The position numbers and the translations under genes were made by a program. Shown here piece by piece: positions 34,820-47,203 of a stretch of 64,000 nt of DNA (position 1 is its first letter; each line of letters begins with the position of its first letter). A model generated the notes under the pieces. It was given only the letters and a program-made list of their open reading frames with translations, was not told the origin of the DNA and searched no databases. Source of the stretch: Kappaphycus alvarezii (Eukaryota > Rhodophyta > Florideophyceae > Gigartinales > Solieriaceae); assembly GCA_002205965.3 (NCBI GenBank), contig NADL03000683.1:124001-188000 (forward strand). Reading direction: 5' to 3'.

Positions 34820-36943
34820 ATGCCCGACTCACCGCCAGTAGAATTGCTCAGTCCAAGTCTCTTCGATAACATACGTATCCCAGAGAACTTCAAGCTCGGG
34901 GCCTCCTTCTCTAACATCTCAAATATGGTCCATAACATCTCTCTGACATCCATGCTTGCAAATTATATCCCATTTGTCACGGTCCAATTAGGTGATCTTC
35001 TAGGGTGCCTACAGCTAAAGTTCAAGAAGAAATTCGGAAGGAAAATCAAACAGTCGGAGCGCATTCGCCCATTACAACAAACCCTCCCCATGAGATTCAA
35101 ATGGGCGGCATATTTGGCCCATAAATTCGCAATTCCTGCTTTCTAGAAGCTCTTTACTCCTTTAAAAGCATTTCTTGTGATTAATTTGGGTTCCTGCAGT
35201 CCACGAAGCTTCAGGTTCTGAGAAATCTTCCGGAATTGTCAGGCTCAAGAACGGAGATATATTGCCCCTACACATTTTTGTAATGTCAACATCGTACGTG
35301 TTAGCTGGACAGACGCAATCGTGAGATTTCAAGAAGTTTTAGAAGGAGTCTTTGAGTCCAACAGACTCCCTATCGAGCTATCAAAATCGAGTCCACTAGG
35401 ATATGTGGAAAGGACGCGGGGAATCATTTGGCAGCGAAAAATAAACCGTTAACTTACGGCATGCATCTACGTGAATACTGTGGGTCGCTTTGTTGAAACT
35501 CATTCGTGGAGGACCGCTTTTACGCATATAATGCAAAGGATGTAGCGAATCAGTAATCTTGAAGCCACTACTGCTGTACATGCTATACAATGAGCAGTAT
35601 CGCATCAAGTATCTGGACAAAGGTTAATTCTACTTTCCAACTCTATGGTTACTATTGGGGAATTAAATAAGGACCGGTCTTCCTCTTTTCCCATCTGCCT
35701 ACCCTGTAGCCGTTTTTCATTTCTTAATTTGGCACAAGAATTTCGAAAGCACCTTTCGTACATTCACACAGACCTAAATCACGCAGATGGGCCTTATCGT
35801 GGCGTCTGCTGGAAAAATGAGTAGGACTAGGAGGCCTGCGGAGCCACAGAGGCAAAGACACAGACCAATGCAATTCGCACTACGCCCGATCGATGTTCTC
35901 TATCGTTTATTGGTTTTTCGAAGAAGAACTATTCAAGCTCGCTTCAGAGACTCATATCCGACCCCCCTTGACTTCTTTGAAAAACGCCCCCTCCTATGCC
36001 TCACCTTGAAACTTAACACCCGCCTTTTGTATTCAAGTGCCTTTAATAGGTAAGAGAGTGCTGTTGGAAGCCTTGATCTAATTCTTAATCCAGACCTCGC
36101 TTTCGCTTATTACATTGACGAAGAATTCTTTTTCGACCCTTCTCCGGAAAGACGACAAGACAGGGCAAATCCTCTCTCTTTTATTGATATTTGTTTCCCT
36201 AGAATCAGAGGAAACTTGTACATGACTCATAGTACACTGGCGCGGCTAGCATCAGTACTGTCCTCCGAAATCTTCCATGCCACTTACTGGGACTGTCATG
36301 ATGGCTTTCTACCAACATTTACTATCTATCGGTAGGCAATGCACCTTTGTGGCCCTTTCCTTGCAATGGTCCGGTTACCTGAGATCTTCAGAAGTCCTTC
36401 CACTCTATTTTATTGACGTCGCCCTTCCCAGTGACATACGCTTAAAGTAATTTGGACCTCACACAGCAGAAGTGAAAATTTTGGACTCCAAAACTGGTCC
36501 GCTGCAATTTACTCCAATCCGGGATCTTCAAGTTGTCTCCCCTTTGAATTCATACATAGAGTTGCTTCGCTTCACCGGAGTCAAGTCCCCCTAGCCTTTT
36601 ACTATGAACTACTCTACACAAATGAAACACATTCGTGACGCTGCTGTACATTTTTAGTGTACCTGGAAAGTATAAGTCTCATTCGGGTCGAATTGGTGGG
36701 GCACTGCATGACTACTGCAATGGAAAGTATACTGAAATTATAGAAATCACTGGACGTTTGCGCTCGCTCAGTTCGCTGCAGAACTACCTACGCAACGGTC
36801 ATTCAAAAATCCTTGCAGATTCCTCCTCGCCAGATACAATATTCCTTTTGAACTCAGCTGGAAGAAGCTTCACAACCCTGCTGCTCAAATGCTCAGAGTA
36901 TAGCAAAATTGTCTTGCATATGACTACCAGAGATGAAGTTTAG
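34820..36943 (+). CDS. Tyrosine recombinase of a mobile element
   Basis: Encodes a tyrosine recombinase/integrase (Crypton- or DIRS-like type). The C-terminal catalytic domain is clear: LQWSGYLRSSEVLPL at about 36361-36399 (first catalytic Arg at 36382), ILDSKTGPLQFTPIRD at about 36478-36525 (catalytic Lys region), HSGRIGGA at 36680-36703 (His and second Arg) and GRLRSLSSLQNYLRNG ending with the probable nucleophile Tyr at 36785. The stop is at 36943. The N-terminal part is less certain: 34820-35146 (ELLSPSLFDNIRIPENF), about 35270-35450 (WTDAIVRFQEVLEGVFES), 35787-36053 and about 36065-36335 (DLAFAYYIDEEFFFDP). Frame changes or introns separate them. No RT, methyltransferase or terminal repeats were found, so I cannot choose between Crypton, DIRS or another class. 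Confidence 0.65.
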
Positions 36944-37973
36944 CAGAGCCATTAAGCAGGCGGGGTGGGTCACAGCTTGTCATACTGTAGAGGATTCCTT
37001 GGGGAATGAACTCGTGTTCAGACCTATTAACGGCTCATTCTCAGGGGGAATCCCACACCGATGAAAGTTCTGTTCTGAATACTCGCAAGTGAAAGCATGA
37101 TCTCACTTTCTGTTTCAAAACCTTTCGTAAATATCTTCGCTCTGGATTTCGAACAAGCCGAATGAGGATAAATAGATATTTCGCGCTTATTAATATTTTT
37201 AGATTGTTATTATTCTTTTCTTATTCTTTTCTTATTTTTTCGATTTTTTTCGTTGTTTTTTCCGTAAGATTTTAGTAGAATTTGAACAGCTGTGAGGATG
37301 TTTACAAAAAAATAGGTAAGTGCTTTGACACCGTAGTTAAGGACAGAAAACTAGCTGGCGTTTATGAGACAATAATCTACACGTATGACAAATATGATGA
37401 CTGGAAATGCTACGTCTTCGTAAATATGACTAACCGTATTGCCATTCGAAAATCGCGTAACAGTCATTAAAATATGAAAAATTCTCGCCACCTTCATAGG
37501 TCTACCTTCACTGAGCACCATGTAAGTTTAGTAAGTTCAAGAATCATGGAAAAACCTCGTACCCAAAAAATAGCCTAGGAAGTGGTCTGCTTTACCATTT
37601 TATGCCGGCGCCGTCACTGACAACGATAATTCATATGAAACCGTCTATAAAGACATAATCATACTGTATTACTATTAGTCTCGACTTTTCAATTGTACTA
37701 ATGAAAGGAATATCTACGCAGCTCTTGCCAAATATATAAACAAAATCTTTTTGGATTGATAAAGCCCCAGGTATGGATAAATTCGAATTTCTTTCTTCTT
37801 TCCGAACCACCTGTTTCGATCTGAATCGTGACTTTGCGGAGTTTCCATGGACTTAGTTGAAGAAAAGAACTCCGAAAAATATGCAAAGTACTTCTAAAGC
37901 GTTGAATTCACCAATTATGGGTCTTATACTACCCTGGTCAAACAAGAGGACTTAAATTGTTTGCCTCTCTCAT
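36944..37973. other. AT-rich intergenic DNA
   Basis: Strong T-rich stretch at 37195-37265. A 62-codon plus frame at 37282-37470 (AGVYETIIYTYDKYDDWKC) looks protein-like but is unrecognised. Confidence 0.4.
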
Positions 37974-38740
37974 ATGAATTCTTCAAGCATGAAAATTATC
38001 TTTTGGGATGATTTGAGAAGATTTATTAGTGGAAGTGAAAATCTTCTAATGAGCAAACTGGACAGGTACGTCTTTGCTCAGCAAGCGAGGAAGAACATCG
38101 CCGCAATCGATAACGAGTGTCGGGAGCTTGATAGTTTTGTTAAAATCATGAACAAGAAGGTCATAGTTGTTGCCTTTCCATGAAAATTGGATATGAAAAC
38201 GCCAAATTCAACAAAAATGAGCCTAACCATGCATTAAAGTATCATATTTCAATTACGTCGGACGGAATTCTTATTCACGTCCACGGTCCGATCGCAGGAT
38301 ACACGCATGACGTGACGTTGTATGTTCAAAGTAAACTCGAACAGCAACTTCAAAAAGTATTGACCATGGACAACTTGCATTACTACGTGCACTCGGATTT
38401 TGGCTAAAGTTGCTGCGATGTTGCGGGCGTCCTGTTCCAGAGAGCGCATCTGAATATTGAGCAAGATAAAACGAACAAGAACACTTCACGCGTTCGAGTG
38501 ACGGGAGAATGGTCTTACAATTAATTGAAGCTGTACTGGGTAGTTATTGAATTTAAGTGAAAATGATCACTGCGCGAGGCAGTGGATCTGCTCTACACAT
38601 CTTCTATAATTTTGCAGAATATTCGCCAGTTTCTCTACTCAGCACAGATTTTCTGTACTCCAAATGCATGCCACCTTCACCTGAAGATTAGTTTTCCAGT
38701 AAGGAGTAGAATAAATTACGTTTTGCCGACACATCGACTT
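37974..38740 (+). pseudogene. Harbinger-like DDE_Tnp_4 transposase relic, second copy type
   Basis: Clear match in pattern to the DDE_4 nuclease of PIF/Harbinger-like transposases. HALKYHISITSDGILIHVHG and PIAGYTHDVTLYVQSKLEQ lie at about 38225-38345 (KYQ..TPDGL then GxxHD motif). LHYYVHSDFG follows at about 38375-38405, where TAA stands in place of the Tyr codon. Reading on past the stop gives CCDVAGVLFQRAHLNIEQ and SRVRVTGEWSYN (VRxxVEW motif). The helical tail ends at about 38740. The N-terminal portion (37974-38180) is weak. Different sequence from the relic at 21473-22372. No terminal repeats found. Confidence 0.7.
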
Positions 38741-41700
38741 TGCCCTCGATGAGCAGGAAAATCGCAGAGGCAGGAATGGTCCCTTTGACGTATGATCCTT
38801 GAGTATCTACATATTTACCTTGAAATTATGATGCTCCAGCTTGTCACGGGCCTCACGTTCCGCCTTGTCGTCCTTGAGCTCCTATTGTTTCTTTGCCGCC
38901 GATCACACCTAATTCTATTTACTTTTCTTTTCCTTAGCTTCAAACTTGTTCTGCTTCAAACGTCGCCATGCTACTCTAGTTCTCGGTGCGCCTCATCGCT
39001 TCCCTTCAGAAAAGAGTCAAATAGATTCATTTCAACGTTTTATATATGCTGATATTTAATCATTCGACGCTTACTATTCTACCACAGAACATCAAACATC
39101 TCTTTTCCCTGACATCCTCACCTTCAGCGTCACTATAACAAGCAAAATTGTCATCTGAAAGAAAATGGGAATATTATTTCGTGTTTTCTCAAAGAATTGC
39201 GCTCAAGCATCGCGTTTCTTTTGGGTTGGATCACTAATCGCATTGTGGTGCTCATTCATCTTACCGTTCATCTCCTTTCGTTCCTGTTTCATTTGAATGA
39301 GTAGCTATTAAGCAACTTTAACCTATCTTTAGACGCCTAACATCATCGCTTTTGACTTATGTTCCTTTTTGTGCGTTTTGCAGAATTAATTCCCATCGAA
39401 GATACTCTTTCCATCCATTCGTCTGTAGAAGTCGCATTTCTGAAATCAGCACATAATTGGATATGTAAAAGTATTCTGCTTTTGCACCTTGCGGTTCTAC
39501 ATGCTTATCTATGGCGAGTACCTCTTTCAGCATTATGAAAATGTGTAGGCTCATAAAATTTCTCCTTTCTGCGTTTGTTTTTCATTCGATTTAGGAGTTC
39601 TTCCAAAGGATAAAATGCCAGCATGCATGAACGCTGGATTCGTAACTAAAAAAGATGAAGCGGTTGAAAGCAAAGAGTAGGAGGTTAGCGCGGCAGGATG
39701 TAGAGTGGCAGGAAATCGGGCAGCGTGACAGAATAGCTGAACTGTTGAACTAACGTTGGTAAACCCTTAAATATTCGTTTTCCGTTAGAGGTGATGAACG
39801 CAGGCCAGAAAAAGTTCTAAGTTATGTGATGTGCTTCTTTCTGCTGGTGCAACAGAAATTCGTAAAAATCAAATTATGTACAAACAGCGTGACATTGTGG
39901 ACATAAATGAAAATATAATTCTCACTGCTTCCAGGCATATGAGAAAATTGTTGTCGTGACCCACAGCTGATTTGTTCACAAACATATCGGACTTCCTCAA
40001 ATTTCGCAATGCAAGCGCTCTAATTTCTTACGTTGCCCTCATTTCGGAACGCTATCGTGGAAAATGATGAATTTAAAAACGAAAAACTCCACATAATGCA
40101 TTTAATTAGAAAAAAACATCCGTCACATCATCTTAGCAAATGCAAGCTCACTTATGACCAACACAGTGCGTTGGAAGGGGAAAATGTGATTCCATTTGTC
40201 TTATCTTATAAAAATCTGCAAAAGCGTCTGCTGAACAATATTTTGAGGAGGAATTCAAAACTCGGTACTACTTGAGAACTAAACAGGTCTCAATTCCATT
40301 CCTCAATTTCATGCATACACATTAAAAGATAAGGCTATCTTCTACAAAACATACGATGGCTTCGGCTGCTCCGTCTTTACTCCGCTTGTTGCTTCCTCTG
40401 TTACTCCATCAGATTCTCCGTACTGAAAGTACTCGCCAGTGCGTCTACAGCTCCATCCTCAACCCATTACGCTGCAGAAAGACCTCAAGTAGTTGCTGTT
40501 GGTGATGATTTTGAAACATCTGAGATTAGTGAGGGCAAAAAGACGCCTAAAATAAAGAGATTCAACTAAGTACCACATTACACTACTGAGAGCAATCAAA
40601 CTGAAATAAGACTGAAAAGGGTAAAAATAGAAAGATAATCGACAAGAATGGTAATTTCTTCATTGCAGAATTACCTTTGGATGAGTTCAACCTCCAGACG
40701 TAACCAAGTGGTAGGTACCTCCTGGATTTATTCAAAACTTTTCAGTGAAGGTAAATAGAGCAGTACCGGAATCTCAGGGAACATCTCCGAGAAGAACCGG
40801 TTGTTAGAAGACGTAATATTCGAAGTTGACGAGTAAAACGAAACGAGGCATAAATATGGACAAGGATTAGAAGGCGGAGACAGAGGGGAAGTTTTTAGAT
40901 GCATGGGAAGCAACAAGTAGGGAAGCCATAGTCCGTGGAAAAATAAAAGGAAGCAAGTGTGGGGAAGATAAGTTTGGAGAAATAAATGAGGAAGATAGTA
41001 GGAGTGGAAAACTTACCAGGAAAGTTGAGAAAGGCCTGACAATTCAATAGGTGAGCGACACAATATAGCACAGCAAATTTTTTGAAGAGATTTGGAGAAG
41101 ATGAATCTAAGAATAATTGAGGACCGTCTTGGGTTTGAGAAGAAGCTATCTGAAGGTGGGCAAAAATTTCATGTTCATACAAGATGCAGCAGTGAGACAA
41201 ATTTATATGGGTGAAACTATGCTAGAATTAGAGAAGGAGAAAATTGGGAGAGGAGAAAAAGGATGGAAGATAGGTTTTAGATCTAAGAGACAAGATGATC
41301 AGTTAAATCAATTAGTCTTGTCTTCCGGACAGAGCGTATATGAGCTTTACACGCTCAGGATTTCAATAAAAGCACCTATATTTAAAAGTATACTCTGGAT
41401 TTTCGAAATAATGAAACATTTTCAAAATGAACAACTTATTCAGATTCATGTACTCTAAAAAGATAGTTCGGGACATTCAAAATGCGAAAATATGTTTTCA
41501 GCCGTCTCAATGCATTTTTTGAAGTTTAGTGAAGGTACCGATGCACTGCAAATAAAAAATCGGGTCTAATCGTACCTTGAACATAAGGGCTACATCGTTA
41601 CGCTCCCATAATTGCTTCAAACCCTCATAGTCACACTTTGCACTGACAAAAAAATCATTCATTGCTGTATTGAGTTGCAGTTTCCGCACAGCAGCATCAA

Positions 41701-43514
41701 AATTGTCAAATAAACCATTTGTTCAACTTCACTACTTCTTAGTCTCTTCGTTCACACTCCTTAATTATCTTACGCCTCTTAATCATATATGAATGGTTTT
41801 ACAGGATTTTTCCGTCAATCTTGCTCAACTTCGGAGCAAGTTCTCTTATAAAAGATTCTTCGCCATCAAATTGCCCCTGGTTCTCATAATCGTAACGGTT
41901 TAGAATCCCCACAAAACTCGCATAGGATTTAATTATTGTGATATCGGAGGCCAATCAATGATAGGAACAGATTCATCATGAAGCCACATCTTGATATCTT
42001 CTAGCGGTGGCCCGGGGCTCAATATTCCATGGAAGACCAAACAACTGGAAAATAATCAGCGAAACTTAGCGAATTATCCTTCGAGATCTCTAGATAATCC
42101 CCATTAGTCATTTACTCATTTAAAATGACCAAATTACTCTCATTATCCCGCAAATGCTGCCTATGACATAACGCCTCCGACCACTGTGACGCTCTCCGAG
42201 AATACGAGAAGAGTCACCATTATCTTTCCAAACGCATCGTGTAACCACTGGGACCATCCAGAATAAACTTTTTTTTCAATCTAAACATGCAATAGAAGAC
42301 CACATCTGGACAGTCCAGCTCTCTTTGTCGAATTTACAACTTGATTCTGTTCCTCTTGCAGTATGATTTTTCTTAATTGAAGGTGCAGTTGTAACTTTTT
42401 TCTAAAACATGAAAGGTGCCTCAGCCAACATGTACAAATTTTACTTAAATGAACCAGTGTTACATTTTGGCCTGTAGTAAGAAAATGATTTGTTATATCT
42501 TGAAAAGATTTGCTCCTTTTTAAAAGCGATTATCGCATCGCCTTTAGTATTAAAAAAAGAATAAAGGTGTTCCTTTTTTATACTTACGTCAATTACTACG
42601 TGCTCCAGAAAACCAAAAACTTATAAATTTTGGCCACCACTGTGTTTGCTTGCATAGCAGACCAACGGAAATATAATTTTTTTGTCCCCTCTTTATCAAT
42701 ATCCTTTTATCTACTTATGCCATTTTCGGAGAGTATCATAAGCTCCTGCATTTCCCACAGCGTGCAAGTTTCTAGCTAAATGACTAAAAACTTTTTGATT
42801 GATTCTTCACGCTCAGCAGTAATTTCATCAATACTTGTGATTGAGAACCTCTTATTCATAAATACGTTCTATTCTTCGTTCAGCGTTTTTCATGAGGCAT
42901 TTTGCAACAATATTAGACGCTTTTTCAGTTGTAAAGAGAAACTATGCGATAAAGTACTGTTATATGATAAAGTTTCAACTGTATGCAGCCGGCGCGGTTT
43001 ATTCTGTTTAGTACGTGACTTAATAATCGTTTAGCTGGTGCACAATCTTCAGAAGTCATGAGTAATTATTATTTACTTATCTTCTTTTTTGTTAACTCAT
43101 TTTGGGTTACAGTTTATAGAATTAATACCCATGCTCGGAAGACGTTATTGCTTTTTTGCAGGGTGTCCCTTCATTCTTTGGCCTATTTCTAACGGTTAGA
43201 ATAAATAATAGTTGACGAAATTAAAATAGCAATAATATATGCATTTTCATACAGAACAGAGACTAAAAGTCCTAAATGCTCAACAAAAAAAAGTAAACCC
43301 TTTTCATACATCATATAACACAGAAACCAATCGCAGATAAAATAGGAAAACGAAGAAGTTAGATAAAACAGAAAAGAGAGCAATCATTGCTTGAGAGGTA
43401 GAAGGATTGAACAACGGGCTTTCGCAAAGCGCTTGAAAAGGGACAAAATGTTATTGAAAGGTTTCCAGAAAACAATAGGGCTATGGAAAGAGCCATGACA
43501 CAGAAAATAATACC
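38741..43514. other. AT-rich block with scattered coding-like remnants
   Basis: Noticeably A+T-rich. Protein-like stretches without a known domain: 39554-39357 (-; EVLAIDKHVEPQGAKAEYF), 40033-40275 (+; FKNEKLHIMHLIRKKHPSHH) running on to about 40430 (AIFYKTYDGFGCSVFTP) and 40480-40570 (VVAVGDDFETSEISEG), and 41740-41507 (-). From 41730 to 43500 I see nothing convincing. No rRNA, tRNA or viral hallmark protein recognised. Confidence 0.35.
41507..41740 (-). CDS. Short unknown coding fragment with a possible mini-intron
   Basis: Contains FDAAVRKLQLNTAMNDFFV and DYEGLKQLWERNDVALMFK. Directly after it lies a 30-base stretch with consensus ends, GTACGA to TTTGCAG, then CIGTFTKLQKMH and a stop. Thirty bases would be very short for an intron, so this may be coincidence. 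Not recognised. Confidence 0.25.
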
Positions 43515-44290
43515 ATGACCGCACCAAGTGGACTTAGAGCCTTGGTAAGAAGAGCCTCGAAGACTGGTACCTCAGCTTCTCAGCTAAATGTGGATGTTGG
43601 TTTGGGAACTGGAAGGCGTCGAGTGCAGCAGGTTTTTTCTAGTTCTGATCACGTGTCCTTCTTGTAAGATTAAGAGAGAGAGCCCTCTCCAACTGTTGAT
43701 CGTAAAGAAAAGAAGGCAGGGACAGAGGACCACTACGACTAGCTACAGTGTAAGGGGGAACTGGGACTTTCTTTAAAATTTAATTGGGCCTGCTAAACAG
43801 ATACAACCCGGCAACGGCTTGACCAATGCTTACTCCAGCAAATGGGATGGAAGAAAATTCCCAATTGAAATTTCAGCAATCCGAGAAATAAACGGATTTG
43901 AAGACTCCGCGTGTAATCGAGGTGCTTACAGAAAGCGACGACGACAAAGACTAATTCGCGAAGTGAGTGAGCTTGAGTAACTCCAGTAGGACAGAAACAG
44001 CTAGGACCCTCGATTGCTGTGACGAAGGTAGCACTAGTTGGGTGCGACAGGGTACGCTGAGCATTGCTGAGCCTGATCGAGGAGGACGACTTCCTTACAC
44101 GCCTTCCCCAGATGGACCCGACGTGCGGTGGGAGGGAGGGATGGGAATCTCTCCAGAGCGGCAAAAACCAAAATCGACACCACGAGGACTCCGAAGCTAG
44201 AACTGGCGGTCCGTAAGACCCGCTTGGGCTTGATGTCTCGACGCCTGAGCCCAGGATAGCCCGGGCGCAGCGAACTGAAACAATATTGAA
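43515..44290 (+). pseudogene. Unknown fragment beside the Ty3 insertion
   Basis: ATG at 43515 opens SGLRALVRRASKTGTSASQ and VDVGLGTGRRRVQQVF, stopping at 43667. Later plus frames contain AIREINGFEDSAC, RKRRRQRLIREVSELE (ending 43978) and ALLSLIEEDDFLTRLPQMD. The basic, Ser-rich N-terminus resembles a retroelement gag, but nothing decisive is present. A minus frame over 43793-44317 is also open. The right end is cut by the Ty3 LTR. Confidence 0.25.
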
Positions 44291-44295
44291 AGAGA

Positions 44296-45015
44296 TGATG
44301 TGCACAAATTCGCACACGAAAAAATTTAGATGAGGACCATAATTGTATACAGTATTGGAACTGGGAAGATATTTTTACAGTTTTTGAATTTGCAAGATAT
44401 TTTTAATTTGGGTGAGTGTGGCAAATTCATCGGTTGATTTTTTATTTTAGGACACGCTGTCATAGTGGATGTCAGTACAGTTCTAGGTTGTGGGTGATAC
44501 TACGAGTGACTCTGAAAGGTCTATATAATGGCCACATCAATTCCCACCCCTGGCCGATGGGTGGCTGGCATGGGTATGGCACCTAGATATTTACCTTGAG
44601 GAAATATCTTCTAATGGTCTCTCTGGTTCACACGATTCCCGTGAATGCGTTTTATGGTATTTAGTATGTTTGATTGAGACTTTAGGATTAGCCGAAAGGT
44701 CTATATAAGCTGAGTAAAGTGCTTCCTCCTTGAGAGGTCAAGCAAGTTGGCAGACAACTTCAGGTCAAGCTCCGAGTAGTAGGAAGTTGAGAGTCAACTT
44801 CAGACCCTAGAAAACTTTTTCCTAAGCTGGTCGCAGAGCATCAGTGGTAGACCCTGCCCCTTTTATACTTGCTTGTAGCCCTCTCAACTCTCTCCCATAT
44901 ACACTCCTTTTTATTTGTTCAACTATACCACGGTAGCACTTTTGTCGCTCGCAACACCTCCGTCTTGGGGTAGTTGGTTCTAAGTATCTCTTCTCCCGAC
45001 GATTTACCCCTATCA
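44296..45015 (+). repeat. 5' LTR of Ty3 element
   Basis: 720 bases, TG...CA ends. TATA-like CTATATAA at about 44520 and 44699 could serve as promoter elements. The 44755-44805 part has a short imperfect internal repeat (AAGTTG...CAACTTCAG, twice). Confidence 0.95.
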
Positions 45016-45017
45016 TT

Positions 45018-45035
45018 TGGTACTCTTGTGGAGGG
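45018..45035 (+). promoter_or_regulatory. Probable tRNA primer-binding site
   Basis: TGGTACTCTTGTGGAGGG begins two bases after the LTR and starts with TGG, the complement of a tRNA CCA end. The matching tRNA is not known; it is not the common initiator-Met site. Confidence 0.55.
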
Positions 45036-45104
45036 GGTTGCACCCGAGGTATTCGAGTTGAGCAGTCTTAGGGAACCATTCGAGGGGATTTCTTTTCTGT
45101 AATC

Positions 45105-46500
45105 ATGGATCTCAACGCTGCTCGTATAACGTTCACAGGGGGCAAGAATGAAGACGTTGAGGAGTTTCTCTATACATATGTCAACGTTGTGATGCGTGAG
45201 AAGAGCGATGAAGAGAAGGCCGAAAGTATCTTCGCCTATCTTCATGGTGACGCAAAGCACAAATATAAGGCCAAGTTTATCAACGGGTGGTCTCTTAACG
45301 GGAATGGGCGTAACTTCGGTGAGGTATGTGAGTGGCTTGTGAAAGAATATGCTAAGGAGGTAGAACCAGATGAGATGATTCGTACCGCCATAGAGGCCCG
45401 GCTCAACTTCGACGATTTGTTAAGCTCATTGGTATACTTGTGTGATCTCTATGAAAAGGCTGGGTTCAACGCCCAAGCCAAGTACGGAATGCTGCGTAAG
45501 GCGGCGATGGGGGATAAGCGGCTCTCCGATTTCCTCCTCATCAAGGGCCCTCACACTTTTAATGAACTGAAGGGTACCATAGTAGAATTTGTCAAAAATT
45601 CGGAGACGTTTCAGTCACTAAGTGAAATGCCGACGGGAAACCCGTACATCTATGCCGATCGTACATCCTGAAAAGAATTATCAAAGGCCAGCGACTAGCG
45701 CAGCAGCATTGGAATCAGTCAGGAGCGATGTCAAAAACTTGGAAGAAAGGTTGGAAACCCGATTCGATAATCGACTTGACATGATAACCTCGCAGTTGGA
45801 AAGCCTTACTCTTACCATTAAGAAGAACCAGTCTGGGGCCCCCAAGGCCGCAGAAGTCTGTTCCTACTGTCACAAGCCTGGACACTTTGCAAATAGGTGT
45901 CCTGATAATCCACATAGAAACACTCGTTGTGGAAAGTGCGGTCGATATGGGCATCATGAAAGTAACTGCTGGTCTAAAGACAACAGAAAGCAAATTTATC
46001 GGACGCAAGGAGCGAGTCAGGACCAGAGATGAAAATCTTACAAAACAGAAAGGATCACAAGTTGACGGATGCCGGTAACGTATCCATCGCTGAAGAAATC
46101 AGTCAAGTCAATGTGACAAAAAGGGATGGGGAAGGGAACATTTTATCGAAAAAACCTAGGCTAGATTATGGAATGCTGGAACATATCCCAGCACCTGTAC
46201 CTCCTCGAACCAAGAGGTCTGATCAAGTTGTTCCAGGAGTGGAGTCACTCCGGCCAAGAAGACGAAAAGAGTAAGAAATTTAAGAATATCCCAAAGGACG
46301 TACTAGAATATGTGAAGAAGTACAATTTGGTGGCTGAGCTTGCATCAGCCCCAACTGGGATAACGTTTGGTCAACTTTTGAGGGGCGACGCAGAGGACGC
46401 GAGAAAGAACTCAAAAAAATTATCAGGTCTAATAAGTCCGCTAAGGGTAAGAAACTGTTTCTTCAATCGGCCTCGACAGCACCAAGACGTCTTAAACTAG
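45105..46500 (+). CDS. gag: Ty3 gag
   Basis: Structural protein that packages the element RNA. It starts at 45105 (MDLNAARITFTGGKNEDVEE), with the capsid-like region to about 45670 (EWLVKEYAKEVEPDE, AKYGMLRKAAMGDKRLSDF). After a one-base change the frame from about 45670 has a coiled region (VRSDVKNLEERLETR) and two CCHC zinc knuckles: CSYCHKPGHFANRC at 45859-45900 and CGKCGRYGHHESNC at about 45928-45969. A Lys-rich linker continues through frame changes to about 46500 and leads to the protease. Frames probably form one gag-pol reading. Confidence 0.85.
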
Positions 46501-46514
46501 TACCAGTCAAAGTA

Positions 46515-46898
46515 TTGGGAATGCAAACCCAAGCTCTTTTCGATTCGGGCGCTGTTCCAAACCTTATTTCAGAAACTTTGGTGACAGATCTAGGTCTTGA
46601 AATTATTCCAACTACTCGAAGAATAACTGTGGCGGATGGAACCGTATCAAAATGCATGGGCACTGTTGACAAGGTTTCCGTGTTCTTTGGGGACTCTAAA
46701 GTTGATTTAGACTTTCTTGTCATGCCTGATCTCCCTTTCGATGCAATCATTGGCTGCCCTACCATGGAAAGACTAGGGACCTGCATTGACTTGGGCAACC
46801 AAATCGTTTCAGTTAATGTTGACGGCAGAACCGTGAAGATGCCCCTGGATTTCGACAAAAGCACACATCCGGTAGATTTGAAAGAGAACGGACAGTGA
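46515..46898 (+). CDS. Ty3 aspartic protease
   Basis: Retropepsin-like protease that cuts the polyprotein. LFDSGAVPNLIS at about 46539-46574 holds the catalytic Asp-Ser-Gly; LPFDAIIGCPTMERLG is the hydrophobic-hydrophobic-Gly flap-side motif. The frame ends at 46898 and is followed by an acidic linker (to about 47200) before the reverse transcriptase. Only one DSG is present, as expected for a retroviral-type homodimer. Confidence 0.85.
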   Translation: MGMQTQALFDSGAVPNLISETLVTDLGLEIIPTTRRITVADGTVSKCMGTVDKVSVFFGDSKVDLDFLVMPDLPFDAIIGCPTMERLGTCIDLGNQIVSVNVDGRTVKMPLDFDKSTHPVDLKENGQ

Positions 46899-47203
46899 AG
46901 ATTTCACTTCTAGCTATGACAGCGAAGATTCGAACCAACTAACACTTTCGGAAGTGGAGAAGGGTACGCTCGGGGGATACTGAACATGGCATGGGATGAT
47001 TATGATTCTGGGTTTGAAACAGATGAAGACTGGAATTCTAGGGTAGGTGTGACACCTGAATGTGTTTCTTTTTGCGATAATATCGAATCAAAGGACGGAA
47101 TTCGGAGCATGAAAGAAGATTACAATTGCAAGGAAAACAGGAATATATCGGATTCCATATCTGAAGATGTGAGCACGCCGGAAAGGTCCTTCAAAATATT
47201 GAG

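Noticed and set aside
43793-44317. 174-codon minus-strand open frame beside the Ty3 LTR
   Set aside because: It crosses the LTR boundary, has no motif, and the opposite strand shows equally good coding-like stretches.
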